Shown here piece after piece: positions 44,083-55,529 of a stretch of DNA of 64,000 nt. The stretch's first letter is position 1. Each line of letters starts with the position of its first letter. Source of the DNA: Tuctoria greenei (lineage: Eukaryota > Streptophyta > Magnoliopsida > Poales > Poaceae); contig JAYESD010000007.1 of the NCBI GenBank assembly GCA_036927565.1, positions 4,051,644-4,115,643 on the forward strand, in the 5' to 3' direction. The notes beneath the pieces were generated by a model. It was not told the origin of the DNA and did no database searches. It saw only the letters and a list, made by a program, of their open reading frames with translations. A program made the position numbers and the translations under genes.

Positions 44083-44910
44083 TAGCTAGGCAGGGCCGGC
44101 TCTACCTTTTGAAGGGCCCTAGGCCAAATCGACGATATGGGCCCCCCAAATATATATATATATATTACATACATATATATATAACTATTTGTACTTGTAA
44201 AAAATCTAGATACACATTTTTAATTTGAGATATCTAATAATAAATATTAAACTCTTGATCAACATCATATGAAGGTGGAAAAATAAAAATGTATATCTCT
44301 TAGCATGAATGTACGATTACCTCAAAAGAACTAAATTCTAATGATTTCATTGATAATAATGCTTCAGTGCTTTGTAACATAGTTAAACCTCAAATATTGT
44401 TGAGAACAATAGCAAAATCAATATTGTTCATAATATTTTTCTTAATACGACACATAACAGGGCTGATTGGCTCAACTTGTCGCTAACAAGGCTCGACGTC
44501 CTGTTGCAACCTTAATTGCATGAAAGCCACGCCACGTGGTTTGTATCCGTGTGCAACAATTATCTTACCAATAATTAAAATAAAGATTAAAGAAGAATAC
44601 ATTCCTTAATGTCCAGCAGGGTCACTGTAGCGTGATTAAGTCCTGCAGTGGCACCATCCTGAATCTTCCAGTGCTCCTGGCTCTGCTGAATGCCGCCTGC
44701 TCTTGCATCCAGTCGTCTTCGTCGATCCTAGTGGTTTAACTGCCGCATGAGCGTAACACCCTGATAGCTCGTAGCCTTCTATGTCCGCTCTATCAGATGA
44801 TGGCACAGCCTATTCTCTATTCCTACGTGAGGAATATTGGGCCCCCTTGCGGGCTGGGCCCTAGGCGGTCGCCCCTCCCGCCTAGGGTCAGAGCCGGGTC
44901 TGTAGCTAGG
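44083..44910. mobile_element. Non-autonomous hAT-like element A with 8-bp TSD
   Basis: The element spans 44091-44902 and has ends CAGGGCCGGCTCTACC and, inverted, CAGACCCGGCTCTGACC. It is flanked by TAGCTAGG at 44083-44090 and 44903-44910. The 8-bp duplication and CAGRG-type ends fit hAT elements. No transposase frame is present. Its interior is AT-rich. Confidence 0.72.
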
Positions 44911-45236
44911 TCTACTCAGTTATTCCTTATTTCCATTATCCAAAATAAATCATTTTACGTTTTATAAATGGGCCGGGTACGTACCGTCTCCACCTGACTC
45001 TCTGGGCCAAAATGGTCACCAACGCTTTGTCCATAGTCTCTTGTTGCAGGTAGCAGGATCTTGGACTTGGACAAAATATGAGAAGCCGAGTTCTTGTTCG
45101 GGGTTGACCTGTGACCTCTTCTCCATAAATCCCATGGAGCATTGACGCTGCAACGGCTACCCAGAACTGAGTGCTGCAGGTTCCGGAGTTACGTACTCGT
45201 ACAGTACATGCCACGCGCGCTCGCCGCTGCTCGCGT
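44588..45236 (+). repeat. 649-bp direct repeat, copy 1
   Basis: Matches 48695-49343 without gaps, with about nine base differences. Includes the right third of hAT A, its TAGCTAGG site and 326 bases of flank. Confidence 0.93.
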
Positions 45237-45799
45237 TAGGGCCGACTCTATGTTTCGGGAGAAGAGGATCCTCTGATTTAAATCCACATGTGACTTGGTC
45301 ACTGCCATGTGAGGCCCACGTGCTAGAGGTCCACGTGCCAGTGACCAAGTCACATGTGCAGTAAAGTTAGGGGATCCCTGTCCTATTTCGGGGGTGCTAG
45401 GGCGAAGTTGATGGAATGGACCCTTAATACTAGAGAATTTATGCGTGTATAAATATATGCGTAACATTTTTTTGAATTAATATACGTCAATACTTTTACT
45501 TGTAAAATATCTAGAAACACATTTTAATTTAAGATATCTAATAATAGGTATTAAACACTTGACCAATATCATATTATGATATATAGACAAAAAGTATTAA
45601 AATAAAACAAATATGCCCTATAATATCATTGTATGATTACCTAAAATAAGAATCACTTCTAATGTATTACGTAAAAAACTCAAATAAGAGATAAAGATAG
45701 GCGACACACTCAAAGACATATCCCTCAAATCAATGCAACAATTAGAGCAATTTTGAGCCCCTCCCCGGCCTGGGCCCTAGGCGGTCGCCCCTCCCGACC
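45237..45799 (+). mobile_element. Second, diverged hAT-like copy B (left portion)
   Basis: Starts TAGGGCCGACTCTA, like the left end of copy A. It shares the TCTAGAAACACATTTTAATT and TATCTAATAATA passages with A at roughly 85% by eye, and runs to GGTCGCCCCTCCCG just inside the expected right end, where Copia coding sequence begins. The eight bases before it (GCTCGCGT, 45229-45236) recur at 49336-49343. Confidence 0.6.
45260..45385. mobile_element. MITE-like foldback element
   Basis: About 126 bp with long inverted repeats. CACATGTGACTTGGTCACTG (45287-45306) is repeated inverted at 45335-45354, and the outer parts (GAGGATCC and GGGATCC) are also related. It is flanked by TTTCGGG on both sides (45253-45259 and 45386-45392). 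It sits inside hAT copy B. The family is not assigned. Confidence 0.6.
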
Positions 45800-48694
45800 A
45801 CCTACAATACTCCTGTACCGAGTAGCTTCTTGAGCATTAAGTGGTTGACCATCATGTGCAGAAAATTTCTCAGTAGTAGAGAGTGGTGTATTAACAGGTT
45901 TGCAGTTCTCCATACCTGCCTTCTTTATTATCTCATAGGCATATTTTCTTTGATTCAGTAAAATTCCTTCCTTTATCTTTCCAACTTCGATCCCCAAGAA
46001 ATAGTGTAAAACACCCAAATCTTTTAATGCAAAGTCTTGTCTCAAGTCTGTTAATAATGCCTCTACAGCCTGCTCAGAAGAACTAGCAACCACTATATCA
46101 TCAACATAAATCAACAAATAAATTATAATATTTCCCTTTCTGTAAATAAAGAGAGATGTGTCTCCTTTAGAGGACATGAACCCAATATTGATAAGTTTTG
46201 AACTTAATTTTGAGTACCATGCTCTTGGTGCCTGTTTCAATCCATATATAGCTTTGTCTAATTTACAAACAAAATTTGGATACCTTTTATCCTCATAGCC
46301 AGGGGGTTGAGACATATAAACTTCTTCTACTAGATCTCCATGAAGAAATGCATTATGAACGTCGAGTTGTCTAAGACACCAGTTCTTTGAGACAGCAATC
46401 GATAAAACAATTCTAACAGTAGCTGCTTTAACAACTGGACTAAACGTATCTTCGTAATCAATTCCATACCTTTGTTTAAAACCTTTTGCAACCAATCTGG
46501 CCTTGTATCTGTCAATTGAGCCATCTGCATTTCGTTTGATTTTATATACCCATTTTGAATCTATGACATTATTCACCCCATCTCTAGGGACAAGATGCCA
46601 TGTCTGATTATTCTTTAATGCTTGAAACTCCGCATCCATTGCTTTCTTCCAATTTTCATCACTTAATGCTTGACTGAGATTTTCCGGCTCTCCTGTAGTA
46701 GTCAAAAGGCATACAAAATCATTACCAAAATTTTTAGGTTTAGAGATATTATTCTGTAACCTTGTCTTTGGGCGTGTTTGTTGTAGAGTAGGTCCAGATT
46801 CTTGTAAATTTGACTCTGCGCCTGTATTATTTTCTTCCATGTGCGCCCCGCGCGCATGCACTGGTGCAGACTGCTCGCCTGGGTCAGACCCGCGTTCCAG
46901 CTGCCTAGGTGCGGGCAACGCACTGAACTCTTGGCCAGTTGCTTGCACAGGCATGATGTCAGCCTGGGGCCCATCATGTTGGTTGCCTTCTGCTGCGTGT
47001 GCCTTCAATGGAAACTGCTCGTGTGCAATCCCGGAAATCATGGGTACAGAAGATATTTGCTGATTCTGCATATCTGTACAATCTGTATTTTCCTGCATAT
47101 GATTAAGACTTCCAAAACTATTTTGGTTAGTAATTTCCACCGGATCTGCATGCTCTTGAAAATTAACATGTTGAATATTTCCACCTGATTGCCATGTAAA
47201 AGGAAGCAATGTTGGATGAAGGACAAGGAGTTCAGATTTAAGTTGAGCTCCTGCATTTGGATGAAGATTTTTAAAGGGAAAAATAGTCTCGTCAAAAATT
47301 ACATCTCTTGAGATATAGACTCTGCCACTTGCAATGTCTAGACACTTGTACCCCTTATGCAGTGGACTATACCCCAAAAATGCACATTGCTTTGAACGAA
47401 ATGCAAGTTTGTGATTGTTGTAAGGACGTAGATTTGGCCAACAAGCGCACCCAAAAACTCTAAGTTGGGAATAATCGGGTTTTGTGCCAAAGAGTTTTTC
47501 CAACGGTGTTTGATACTTGATGACACGAGATGGAGTCCTATTGATTAAATATGTGGCAGTGGAGAAAGCTTCGTCCCAAAATTTTAGTGGCATTGATGCA
47601 TGTGCAAGGAGTGTGAGTCCTACCTCAACTATATGTCTGTGTTTACGTTCGGCTGCACCATTTTGTTGATGAGTATGAGGACAAGCCACTAGATGAACTA
47701 TGCCTATTTGATTAAAAAATGAGTTCAGCTTTTGATACTCTCCTCCCCAGTCTGTTTGTATGGAGAGTATTTTTCTATCAAATAATCGCTCTACCAAGGT
47801 TTGAAAGGTGTGAAATTTCTGAAAAACCTCGGATTTATGACGAATTAGGTATATCCATGTGAATTTACTAAAATCATCAATAAAACTGACATAATAGCTA
47901 TTCTTTCCAACGGAAGAAGGCGCTGGACCCCACACATCAGAAAACACAAGTTCTAAAGGAAATTGTGATACACTAGAAGATTTTGGGAAAGGCAATTGGT
48001 GACTCTTGCCTTGTTGACATGCATCACATACTTGTATTTTATTTGATTCTGAGGAACAAGGCAAATTATTCTCGCTCACTATTTTATTCACTATTACCAT
48101 GGATGGATGACCGAGTCTATTATGCCAGCAATCAACGGAAGGTTTTGTTGTAAGAAAGGCGCATTTTGTAGTAGAATTTTCCAAGGATGGCCAAGGATAG
48201 AGTCCTCCCTTACACTTGCCTTGAAGAAGAACCTTCTTCGTAGCCCGATCCTTTACCAAAAAATATTGTGAGTGATACTCAATAAAAATGGGATTATCAG
48301 TGGTAAGTCTATGGACATAGATAAGATTTTTCGTTGTGTTTGGAACATGCAGAATATTTCTAAGACGAAGTGAATGATCAGGCATGTGTAAGGTGGAATT
48401 ACCAACAAAGTTAATTTTCATACCTGAGCCGTTTGCAGTATGAACTTTCTCTTGACCATTGTACTTGTCTTTTGTCGATAACTTGTCTAACTCTCCAGTA
48501 ATATGGTCAGTGGCTCCTGTGTCTGTGTACCAGTTCGTGTCAATGCCATATGATGTAGTGGCATTATTGACAGCTTTTTCTTCTAGTTTGAATTCTCGAT
48601 CGAAGCGGTACCAGCACTTGGAAGCTGCGTGTCCGATTTTGTCACATATCTGACATGTCAGACGACGTTCTGGTGTATCATGACCTCTACTGAA
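45800..48694 (-). pseudogene. Captured Copia pol fragment (zinc knuckle to RT)
   Basis: One long open minus-strand frame. It has a zinc knuckle CQICDKIGHAASKC (residues 19-32), the protease site DTGATDH (63-69), integrase with HNRLGHPS, CDACQQGK, an SDVWGP aspartate, TDWGGE and HQQNGAAERKHR, then RT with KARLVAKGF, AIYGLKQAPRAWY and IYVDDIV. It ends at RYRSIVGG, before RNase H. The gag N-terminus, RNase H and both LTRs are missing. The first six codons (from 48709) and the last residues come from flanking hAT sequence. In its integrase, TDWGGE replaces the usual SDNGGE; the aspartate is kept. The intact frame over about 960 codons suggests recent capture. Confidence 0.85.
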
Positions 48695-49343
48695 TAAAGA
48701 AGAATACATTCCTTAATGTCCAGCAGGGTCACTGTAGCGTGATTAAGTCCTGCAGTGGCACCATCCTGAATCTTCCAGTGCTCCTAGCTCTGCTGAATGC
48801 TGTCTGCTCTTGCATCCAGTCGTCTTCGTCGATCCTAGTGGTTTAACTGCCGCATGAGCGTGACACCCTGGTAGCTCGTAGCCTTCTATGTCCGCTCTAT
48901 CAGACGATGGCACAACCTATTCTCTATTCCTACGTGAGGAATATTGGGCCCCCTTGCGGGCTGGGCCCTAGGCGGTCGCCCCTCCCGCCTAGGGTCAGAG
49001 CCGGGTCTGTAGCTAGGTCTACTCAGTTATTCCTTATTTCCATTATCCAAAATAAATCATTTTACGTTTTATAAATGGGCCGGGTACGTACCGTCTCCAC
49101 CTGACTCTCTGGGCCAAAATGGTCACCAACGCTTTGTCCATAGTCTCTTGTTGCAGGTAGCAGGATCTTGGACTTGGACAAAATATGAGAAGCCGAGTTC
49201 TTGTTCGGGGTTGACCTGTGACCTCTTCTCCATAAATCCCATGGAGCATTGACGCTGCAACGGCTGCCCAGAACTGAGTGCTGCAGGTTCCGGAGTTACG
49301 TACTCGTACAGTACATGCCACGCGCGCTCGCCGCGGCTCGCGT
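48695..49343 (+). repeat. 649-bp direct repeat, copy 2
   Basis: Second copy of 44588-45236, again ending in GCTCGCGT, but followed by CACGGTACAG instead of hAT copy B. Confidence 0.93.
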
Positions 49344-50887
49344 CACGGTACAGCTTCTGACACAATACGGTATGTATACAGTGCACAGGACGCTACCAGC
49401 TGTATCTGTATGCATGCATGTACACATGCTGTTTGAGAAGTCTACGGTTCGGCTTTTCGAAAAAAAAAGCGAAGTCTACGGTTGGAATTCAGCCAAGAGA
49501 GTTCATTGTCAGTTCCCTCCTGACGCACATCCGATGAGTTCAGTCAAACTCAGAGTATGCATATGGAGACAAAATTCTCAGCATGTAGTGAGAAAAAACC
49601 AAAATCACGCACCAAACTTGCAGTTGGTTCATGTACGTACGCATTGACTTCTCTCTAAGTCAACGCGTGCATAATACCATGCTGTTCTGTGCACTGCATG
49701 GTGATCATATCAATATCCAGCTGTAAATGTTTCAACCCGGCTCCTGCCTGCTGCTGGTAATGTACTACTACATACATGCATGTATATATTAAATCACACG
49801 AGACAAGACCAAGAGAGTTCAGAAATGATTGGATTCAAACAAGAGGGTACATTACAGATCAGTTCCTTCTCGAGTATTAATCCCACTCAATAAATTCTAC
49901 TCCTGCTAACAAACATGCATGCACGGACACGACAGTCAACAGGCGTCAGCATGCCTCAAACACCGGGATCAATAAATTCTGCTAACAAACATGCATCCGT
50001 GATCGTTGGGTTCGCTGTTTTCTCTAAACAGGTACGTATCCCTCCAGCTTCTTTATCATAAAAGTAAAAAAATAGTTTTAGAAAGCAATTAGTGGCTCTT
50101 AATTAGGACGGATTTCAGGAAACCATAAGCATTTAATTATGCTATCTGCAACACTAAATAAAAATACGCATGGTTCAATTAATTTTTGTTTTAAAAACAC
50201 CTTATTGATGACTTGTGTTGTGTGGCTAGCTGTACCTTGCTGATGGAGATTGGAGATCGAGTAAGTAGTACAATGCATTCGTCAGTTCGTTCTTGTAGCA
50301 GCCACGAGTTATTAATTAGTGTGGCTAGATGATATATGCTCTTATTAATTCAACAGCCAACCGTAGATGCATGCATCCATGGACGACTGACTAGTATGGA
50401 TCGTCACTACGTACGTACTGTACGTCGCTCCCACTCCAGTAGTACCGTACTACCCACCTCTCTATCTTTCTCTCTCTAGAAGTCAAAAGTCTCTGTCGTC
50501 TACATATCTCTCTATCTGAGTCCAGATTTTTCTCTCTCTAGATTTGCCGTGACCGAGAGGGAGGGCCGGGTGCAGTGTGCTGTGTGTCATGCAATAACTC
50601 CACGCCCCACATTGAATGCCGTCGCACCCCCTCACTCTACTCGCTACATTAACTAGTACTCCGCTATTCAATACACGCACCGACCAACCTTCCTCTCCAC
50701 TCGGTTCCGGCTCTTCCCCTTCTTCCCCGTCGCCCCGGCCCGGCTCCCACCTCCATTTTCGTGTCCCCTCCTCGATCGTCGTCTCCCTGACCACTCTGTC
50801 GTCTGTCTCTCCTGCAGTGATCGCGCCTGATAGCTGCGCAGCCTCCACCTATCACTGAACGACCTCTCTGCTCTCTTCGACCGATCG
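49344..50887. other. Upstream region of the HD-ZIP IV gene
   Basis: No protein gene was recognised. It contains several CATGCATG motifs, a short repeat (GCTAACAAACATGCAT at 49906 and 49981) and, near 50460-50545, CT-rich stretches. No clear TATA box was found. The minus-strand open frames over 50483-51090 are GC composition shadows of the leader. Confidence 0.4.
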
Positions 50888-50910
50888 ATGGATTGACTTG
50901 CGTTTAGAAG

Positions 50911-50982
50911 ATGAGAAGAGGGGGTAGTAGTTGTTGCAGAGGCTGCAGGGAGAAGGAGAGAGGTAGACGGACGTGGATCTAA
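50911..50982 (+). CDS. Upstream ORF in the HD-ZIP IV leader
   Basis: 23-codon upstream frame (MRRGGSSCC...TWI, stop TAA) ending 70 bases before the main ATG, preceded by a two-codon one at 50888 (ATG GAT TGA). Whether it is in the transcript depends on the start site, which I cannot place. If it is, it would be expected to lower translation of the main frame. Confidence 0.35.
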   Translation: MRRGGSSCCRGCREKERGRRTWI

Positions 50983-51052
50983 ACTTGGGGAAGGGGAGAG
51001 CTGCGTGGATTGTGAGGTTTTAGAGTTCGTGGACGACGAGGGACGAGGAAGG

Positions 51053-54000
51053 ATGGCTCCCGGCCGGAACATGCCGACGGCGGCGGCCATGCTCGGCCGG
51101 AACGGCGGCCTCGGCTGCTACTCGCCCGTCACTCTCGGCCAGGTGATCATCTGATCACTTCTCTCTGTACTTCCTGGATGTGGGTAGCTGTGGTTTTGTA
51201 CTCTCTGTCTGCAGCTGTTTTACTCTTTGCCAGTACTTTTCTATAGATAAATGTACTTCTAGGACAGATATTTGTTAAAATTTCTTGGTTATTCTGTATA
51301 TGATGCTTAATATTTCGTTCTGAACACTGATACTGCTGGATTGTCGCATGAAATCTGTGTTTGAACCCTTTTTGAAAATTCGATTTTAAAAATTCTTCTG
51401 CTACGAGTGTACCCTATCAGTGAGAGATTTCCATCAGTCACTGGAATACAAGTACTAAGCTGAAGTATCATTTTTTGAGAAAAAAGTGCATTCAAGTAGG
51501 AGATAAATGCCAAAAGGGATTCATGCATATCTTCAGGATTATTTTGATATACGGTTGGTGCACTTTCTGTACCATGCATTATGTAGCAGTGATAGTGGAG
51601 AGGAGAGTGATCTTCTACTGATCAGCACACTCATGATCATTAATTAGTTCCCTGGCCTACCACTGCATAAGTTGGGTGCATCCTTTAATTCTCAAGCCCC
51701 CCTCCCTGATTTAAGTGCTCCATTTATTTCCAACCTTTATTAATTTCTAGCATGCATTTATTGCTCCCTGAAAATATGTTGTACTACCAAAGTTTCCTAA
51801 TTAAAAGCCTTCCGAGTCAGTGCAAAAGGGGCACTGGTGCTACTCCTACTATAGCAGTAGTTTTTTGTTTCTCTGATGCTACCATTTCAAACGTTTACAT
51901 TTTATACCTTCCAATTTTGCTTCAAGATAGGTAAACACTACACACTGCTAGTAAAAGTAATTTCATTTTGTTCATCTTCCAGCTATCTTGATTCTTGGAT
52001 GAAACCATAGTTTAACACGCACTATGATGCAGGACGACCTGATGGATGGGCATCATCAGCATCAGCTGCCGATGCTTCAGCAGCAGTATCAGAACCATGG
52101 TCAGCAGCAGCAGGTGGCCACCAGCGAGAGTGACGGTCATGGCCAGCGGCAAGATGAGTTCACAATGGAGAGCAACAAGTCCGGCGGTGGCAACATGGAG
52201 TGCGGCAGCGGATCGGGCTCCGCCGGCGAGGAGCTGCAGGATGAACTGGGTCTGCAGCCGCCACGCAAAAAGCGCTACCACCGCCACACGCAGCACCAGA
52301 TCGAGAAGCTTGAAGCGTACGACTATTTCGGTCAATCTCCTGTATATTTATGTGCTACGTATTGTCTGTTCGGTTTCCCTGGACATGGCATGAAGTTGTT
52401 TTCGATGATGATGATGGTTTAATTTTGTAATTCTGTTTGCATGCTTAATTTCATTGTCATCTGTCAAAACAAAGCTAGATAGATACACGAGTGCAATTTT
52501 CTCTTTGGTCTTTGACCATGTTATAATTTGACTCCATGGATTGCAGGTTCTTCAAGCAGTGCCCGCACCCTGATGACAAGCAGAGGAAGAACTTGAGCCG
52601 TGAGCTGGGCCTGGAGCCTCTCCAGGTCAAGTTTTGGTTCCAGAACAAGCGAACACAGATGAAGGTAATTGTTGCAAGATTGATGCCTGCATAGTGCATC
52701 CATGCCAATATTATGCGTCGCCACTTTTTTCTAATGGAGTGTTGCATTGCATGGATCTGTACGGTGCACTGCAGACACAGCACAAGCGGCAGGAGAACGC
52801 TCATCTGCGTGCCGAGAACGACATGCTGCGTGCCGAGAATGCTCGCCTCAAGGAAGCTCTCGCCAACGCCACCTGCCCCACCTGCGGCGGCCCGGCCACT
52901 GTGGTCATCGGCAGCGAGATGCCCTTAGACGAGCAGCACCTCCGCCTGGAGAACGCGCGCCTCCGTGAGGAGATCGATCGCATCTCCTCCATCGCTGCCA
53001 AGCATCTCGGCAAGCCCGCCGGCAGCAGCCTGCCCGGTTCCAGCATTTCCTCTGGTGCCACCACTGCTCTGAACCCGCCGCCGCTCTGCTCCCACCACCT
53101 GCCGAACGTGGACATGCTCGCTTCCCACCACGGTGCTGCCGCCGGGATTGACAAGCCGCTGGTGATTGAGCTTGCCGTGGCTGCCATGGAGGAGCTGGTG
53201 CAGATGGCCCAGCTCGGGGAGCCACTTTGGCTTCCTGCTGTCATCGACGGCGTCGCCACTGAAGCACTCAACGAGGAGGAATACGCTCGATCGTTCCCCA
53301 GGGGCGTCGTCGGTCCCAAGTCGCCGGAGCTCCGCCCCGAGGCGTCGCGGGAGAACGTCGTTGTCATCATGAACCACGTCAGCCTCATCGAGATGCTCAT
53401 GGACGTGGTAAGTAACTGAATTGCTCGTTAATTTCCTTGTTGCTGCTAATTAATCCATCGATGTAAACAATTGATCTTGGCGCAGAACCAGTGGTGGAAT
53501 CTGTTTTCGACTATCGTTTACAGGGCCAGCACGCTGGAGGTGTTCTCCACCGGCGTGGCCGGCAACTACAACGGCGCGATGCAGCTGGTAAGAGGCAGTG
53601 AAAAGAAGTATCTGCATTGTAATCAGATCAGAAGATTAACTAACTGCTCGAGAACTGTCTCGTGGTGCAGATGTCAGCGGAGTTCCAGATGCCGTCGGCG
53701 CTGGTGCCGACGCGGGAGACCCAGTTCTTGCGCTACTGCAAGCAACAAGGGGACGGCAGCTGGGCGGTGGTGGACGTGTCTCTGGACGGCCTGCGCGGCG
53801 GCGGCGGCGGGGCGGGCGCGCGCGGGCGGCGCCGCCCTTCCGGCTGTCTGATCCGCGAGATGCCGAACGGCTACTCCCACGTGACGTGGGTGGAGCACGC
53901 GGAGGCGGACGACGCCATGGTGCACGACCTGTACCGCCCCCTGGTGCGCTCCGGGATGGCGTTCGGCGCGCGGCGGTGGTCCGCGGCGCTGGAGCGTCAG

Positions 54001-54949
54001 TGCGAGCGCCTGGCGTGCGGCGTCCCGACGGCGGCGCCCGACGTCGGCGGTGGGGTGGTGACGTCGGCGGAGGGGCGGCGGAGCGTGCTCCGGCTGGCGG
54101 AGCGGATGGTGAGGAGCTTCTGCGTCGGCGTGACGGCCTCCACGACGCAGCAGTGGACGACGCTGTCCGGGAGCGGCGGCGCGGAGGAGGAAGTGCGCGT
54201 GAGCACGCGCAAGAGCGTGGACGACCCGGGACGCCCGCCCGGCGTCATCCTCAACGCCGCCACCTCGTTCCGGCTGCCGGTGCCGCCGGCGCGCATCTTC
54301 GGGCTCCTGTGCGACAACGCCACCCGCGGCCAGTGGGACATCCTCTCCAACGGCGGCGTTGTGCAGGAGATGGTTCGCATCGCCTTTGGCCGCGACAACA
54401 ATGGTAACGCGGTCTCCCTCCTCCGCGTCAATGTACGTCCTCTCTCTTTTCTGGTTGGTTCATCACGGCGTCTCGCTGCATGCCTCTGCCTACGACTTCT
54501 AGCTTCGTCTCATCTCAAGCTAGTTTAATACTACTAACGGCGATCGGATTCCGGTGGCGCAGCAGAACGCGAACTCGAACCAGAGCAGCACGCTGATCCT
54601 GCAGGAGCGCTGCACGGATGCGACGGGGTCGTACGTGATCTACGCGCCGGTGGACGTGGCGGCCATGAACGTGGTGCTCAACGGTGGGGACCCGGACTAC
54701 GTGGCGCTGCTGCCGTCCGGCTTCGCCATCCTCCCCGACGGTAGTGGCCGTGGCCGCGGAGGCGGCTCGCTCCTCACCTTGGCGTTCCAGATCCTTGTGG
54801 ACTCCGTGCCAGCCGCCGCCAACAAGCTCTCACTGGGCTCCGTCGCCACCGTCAACAGCCTCATCTCCTGCACCGTCGAGCGCATCAAGGCCGCCGTCGA
54901 CAAGGCCGGGCCGGCGCTGCCCATCGGCGACCGGGCCTACGCGCCGTGA
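51053..54949 (+). CDS. Class IV HD-ZIP transcription factor (PDF2/ATML1/ROC type)
   Basis: Seven coding exons with GT-AG borders: 51053-51142, 52033-52316, 52547-52664, 52775-53407, 53486-53587, 53671-54432 and 54563-54949. Together they give 791 residues, a usual length for the family. Homeodomain about 108-167 (KKRYHRHTQHQIE; WFQNKR at 155-160). Zipper-loop-zipper about 166-245 with the CPTC pair at 198-201 in the loop. START domain from about 289 to 515 (LVIELAVAAMEELVQMA, GVAGNYNGAM). Then the family-specific C-terminal region (WTTLSGSG, NAATSFRLPVPP, GDPDYVALLPSGFAILPDG). These nuclear factors bind L1 boxes and specify epidermal identity; the START domain binds lipids. The N-terminus NMPTAAAMLGRNG and the tail LSLGSVATVNSLISCTVERIKAAV fit the ROC1/ROC2-PDF2 clade; exact orthology is not claimed. 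In exon 7 an alternative acceptor three bases downstream is possible. Confidence 0.93.
51248..51255 (+). promoter_or_regulatory. L1 box in intron 1
   Basis: TAAATGTA matches the TAAATG(C/T)A consensus bound by class IV HD-ZIP proteins. It lies 105 bases into intron 1. Confidence 0.4.
51753..51760 (-). promoter_or_regulatory. Second L1 box in intron 1
   Basis: Plus strand TGCATTTA, the reverse of TAAATGCA, about 500 bases after the first. It may serve autoregulation. Confidence 0.4.
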
Positions 54950-55340
54950 TGATTTCGTTCCACCATGGTCAGTACAAAAAATCTTTCTTTGCTTTTCCGT
55001 ATGAACAAAACATCACTCACGAATTTGGTCTTTGACGCAGGAGACGGATCCGGGGAGGGATCAAGAGCCGGTTGAATCAAAACCTATGAAGTTTGGGAGG
55101 ATTTGGGCAACGCGGGGAGTCAAGAACGCACCGCAGGCTCGCCTTGCAAGGGGGTTGGTTCGGGCATTGACTCCTTCCCTCTCCTCCGTTCGACCTGCCA
55201 GTCTCTCCGTCCAGGACCTCCATGGATTTTACTCTACAGCTCAGCTAGACCATGCCGTGCCAAGTTTGTCTTTTCAAATTGGACTCTTTTGTAATGTGGG
55301 CTGTACCTTCTCTGCATGCGTGAAAGATGATATGACTTAG
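54950..55340 (+). other. 3' UTR of the HD-ZIP IV gene with an intron
   Basis: Directly after the TGA a probable 73-base intron (54968-55040; ATG|GTCAGT and TTTGACGCAG|G) splits the 3' UTR. Further on, GGAGTCAA (55116-55123) and TTGACTCC (55167-55174) can pair as an 8-bp stem. TTGTAATGTG near 55290 resembles a plant upstream polyadenylation element. The end of the transcript is not determined. Confidence 0.5.
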
Positions 55341-55529
55341 GGGTTTTATTTCAAAAAGTTTGAACCGGTTAAAAGTTCTTATGTGCTCTTTTTTTTTTTG
55401 CATGTGCCATTCCATTTGGTCAATTCGATGGCAAAACTTTAGCAAGGATTTCAAAGCCAGTTCATTGGGTTCATAAGCACGCGACATGTACAAATAGGGA
55501 AATTCATTCATACAGATACACGACAGCAG

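Noticed and set aside
50668..51090. 140-codon minus-strand frame over the HD-ZIP IV leader and exon 1
   Set aside because: It overlaps a well-supported gene start on the other strand, has no known motif and follows from GC/CT-rich composition.
52801..54431. Long minus-strand frames over exons 4 to 6 of the HD-ZIP IV gene
   Set aside because: Shadows of GC-rich coding sequence; the plus strand carries the START and HD-ZIP motifs.
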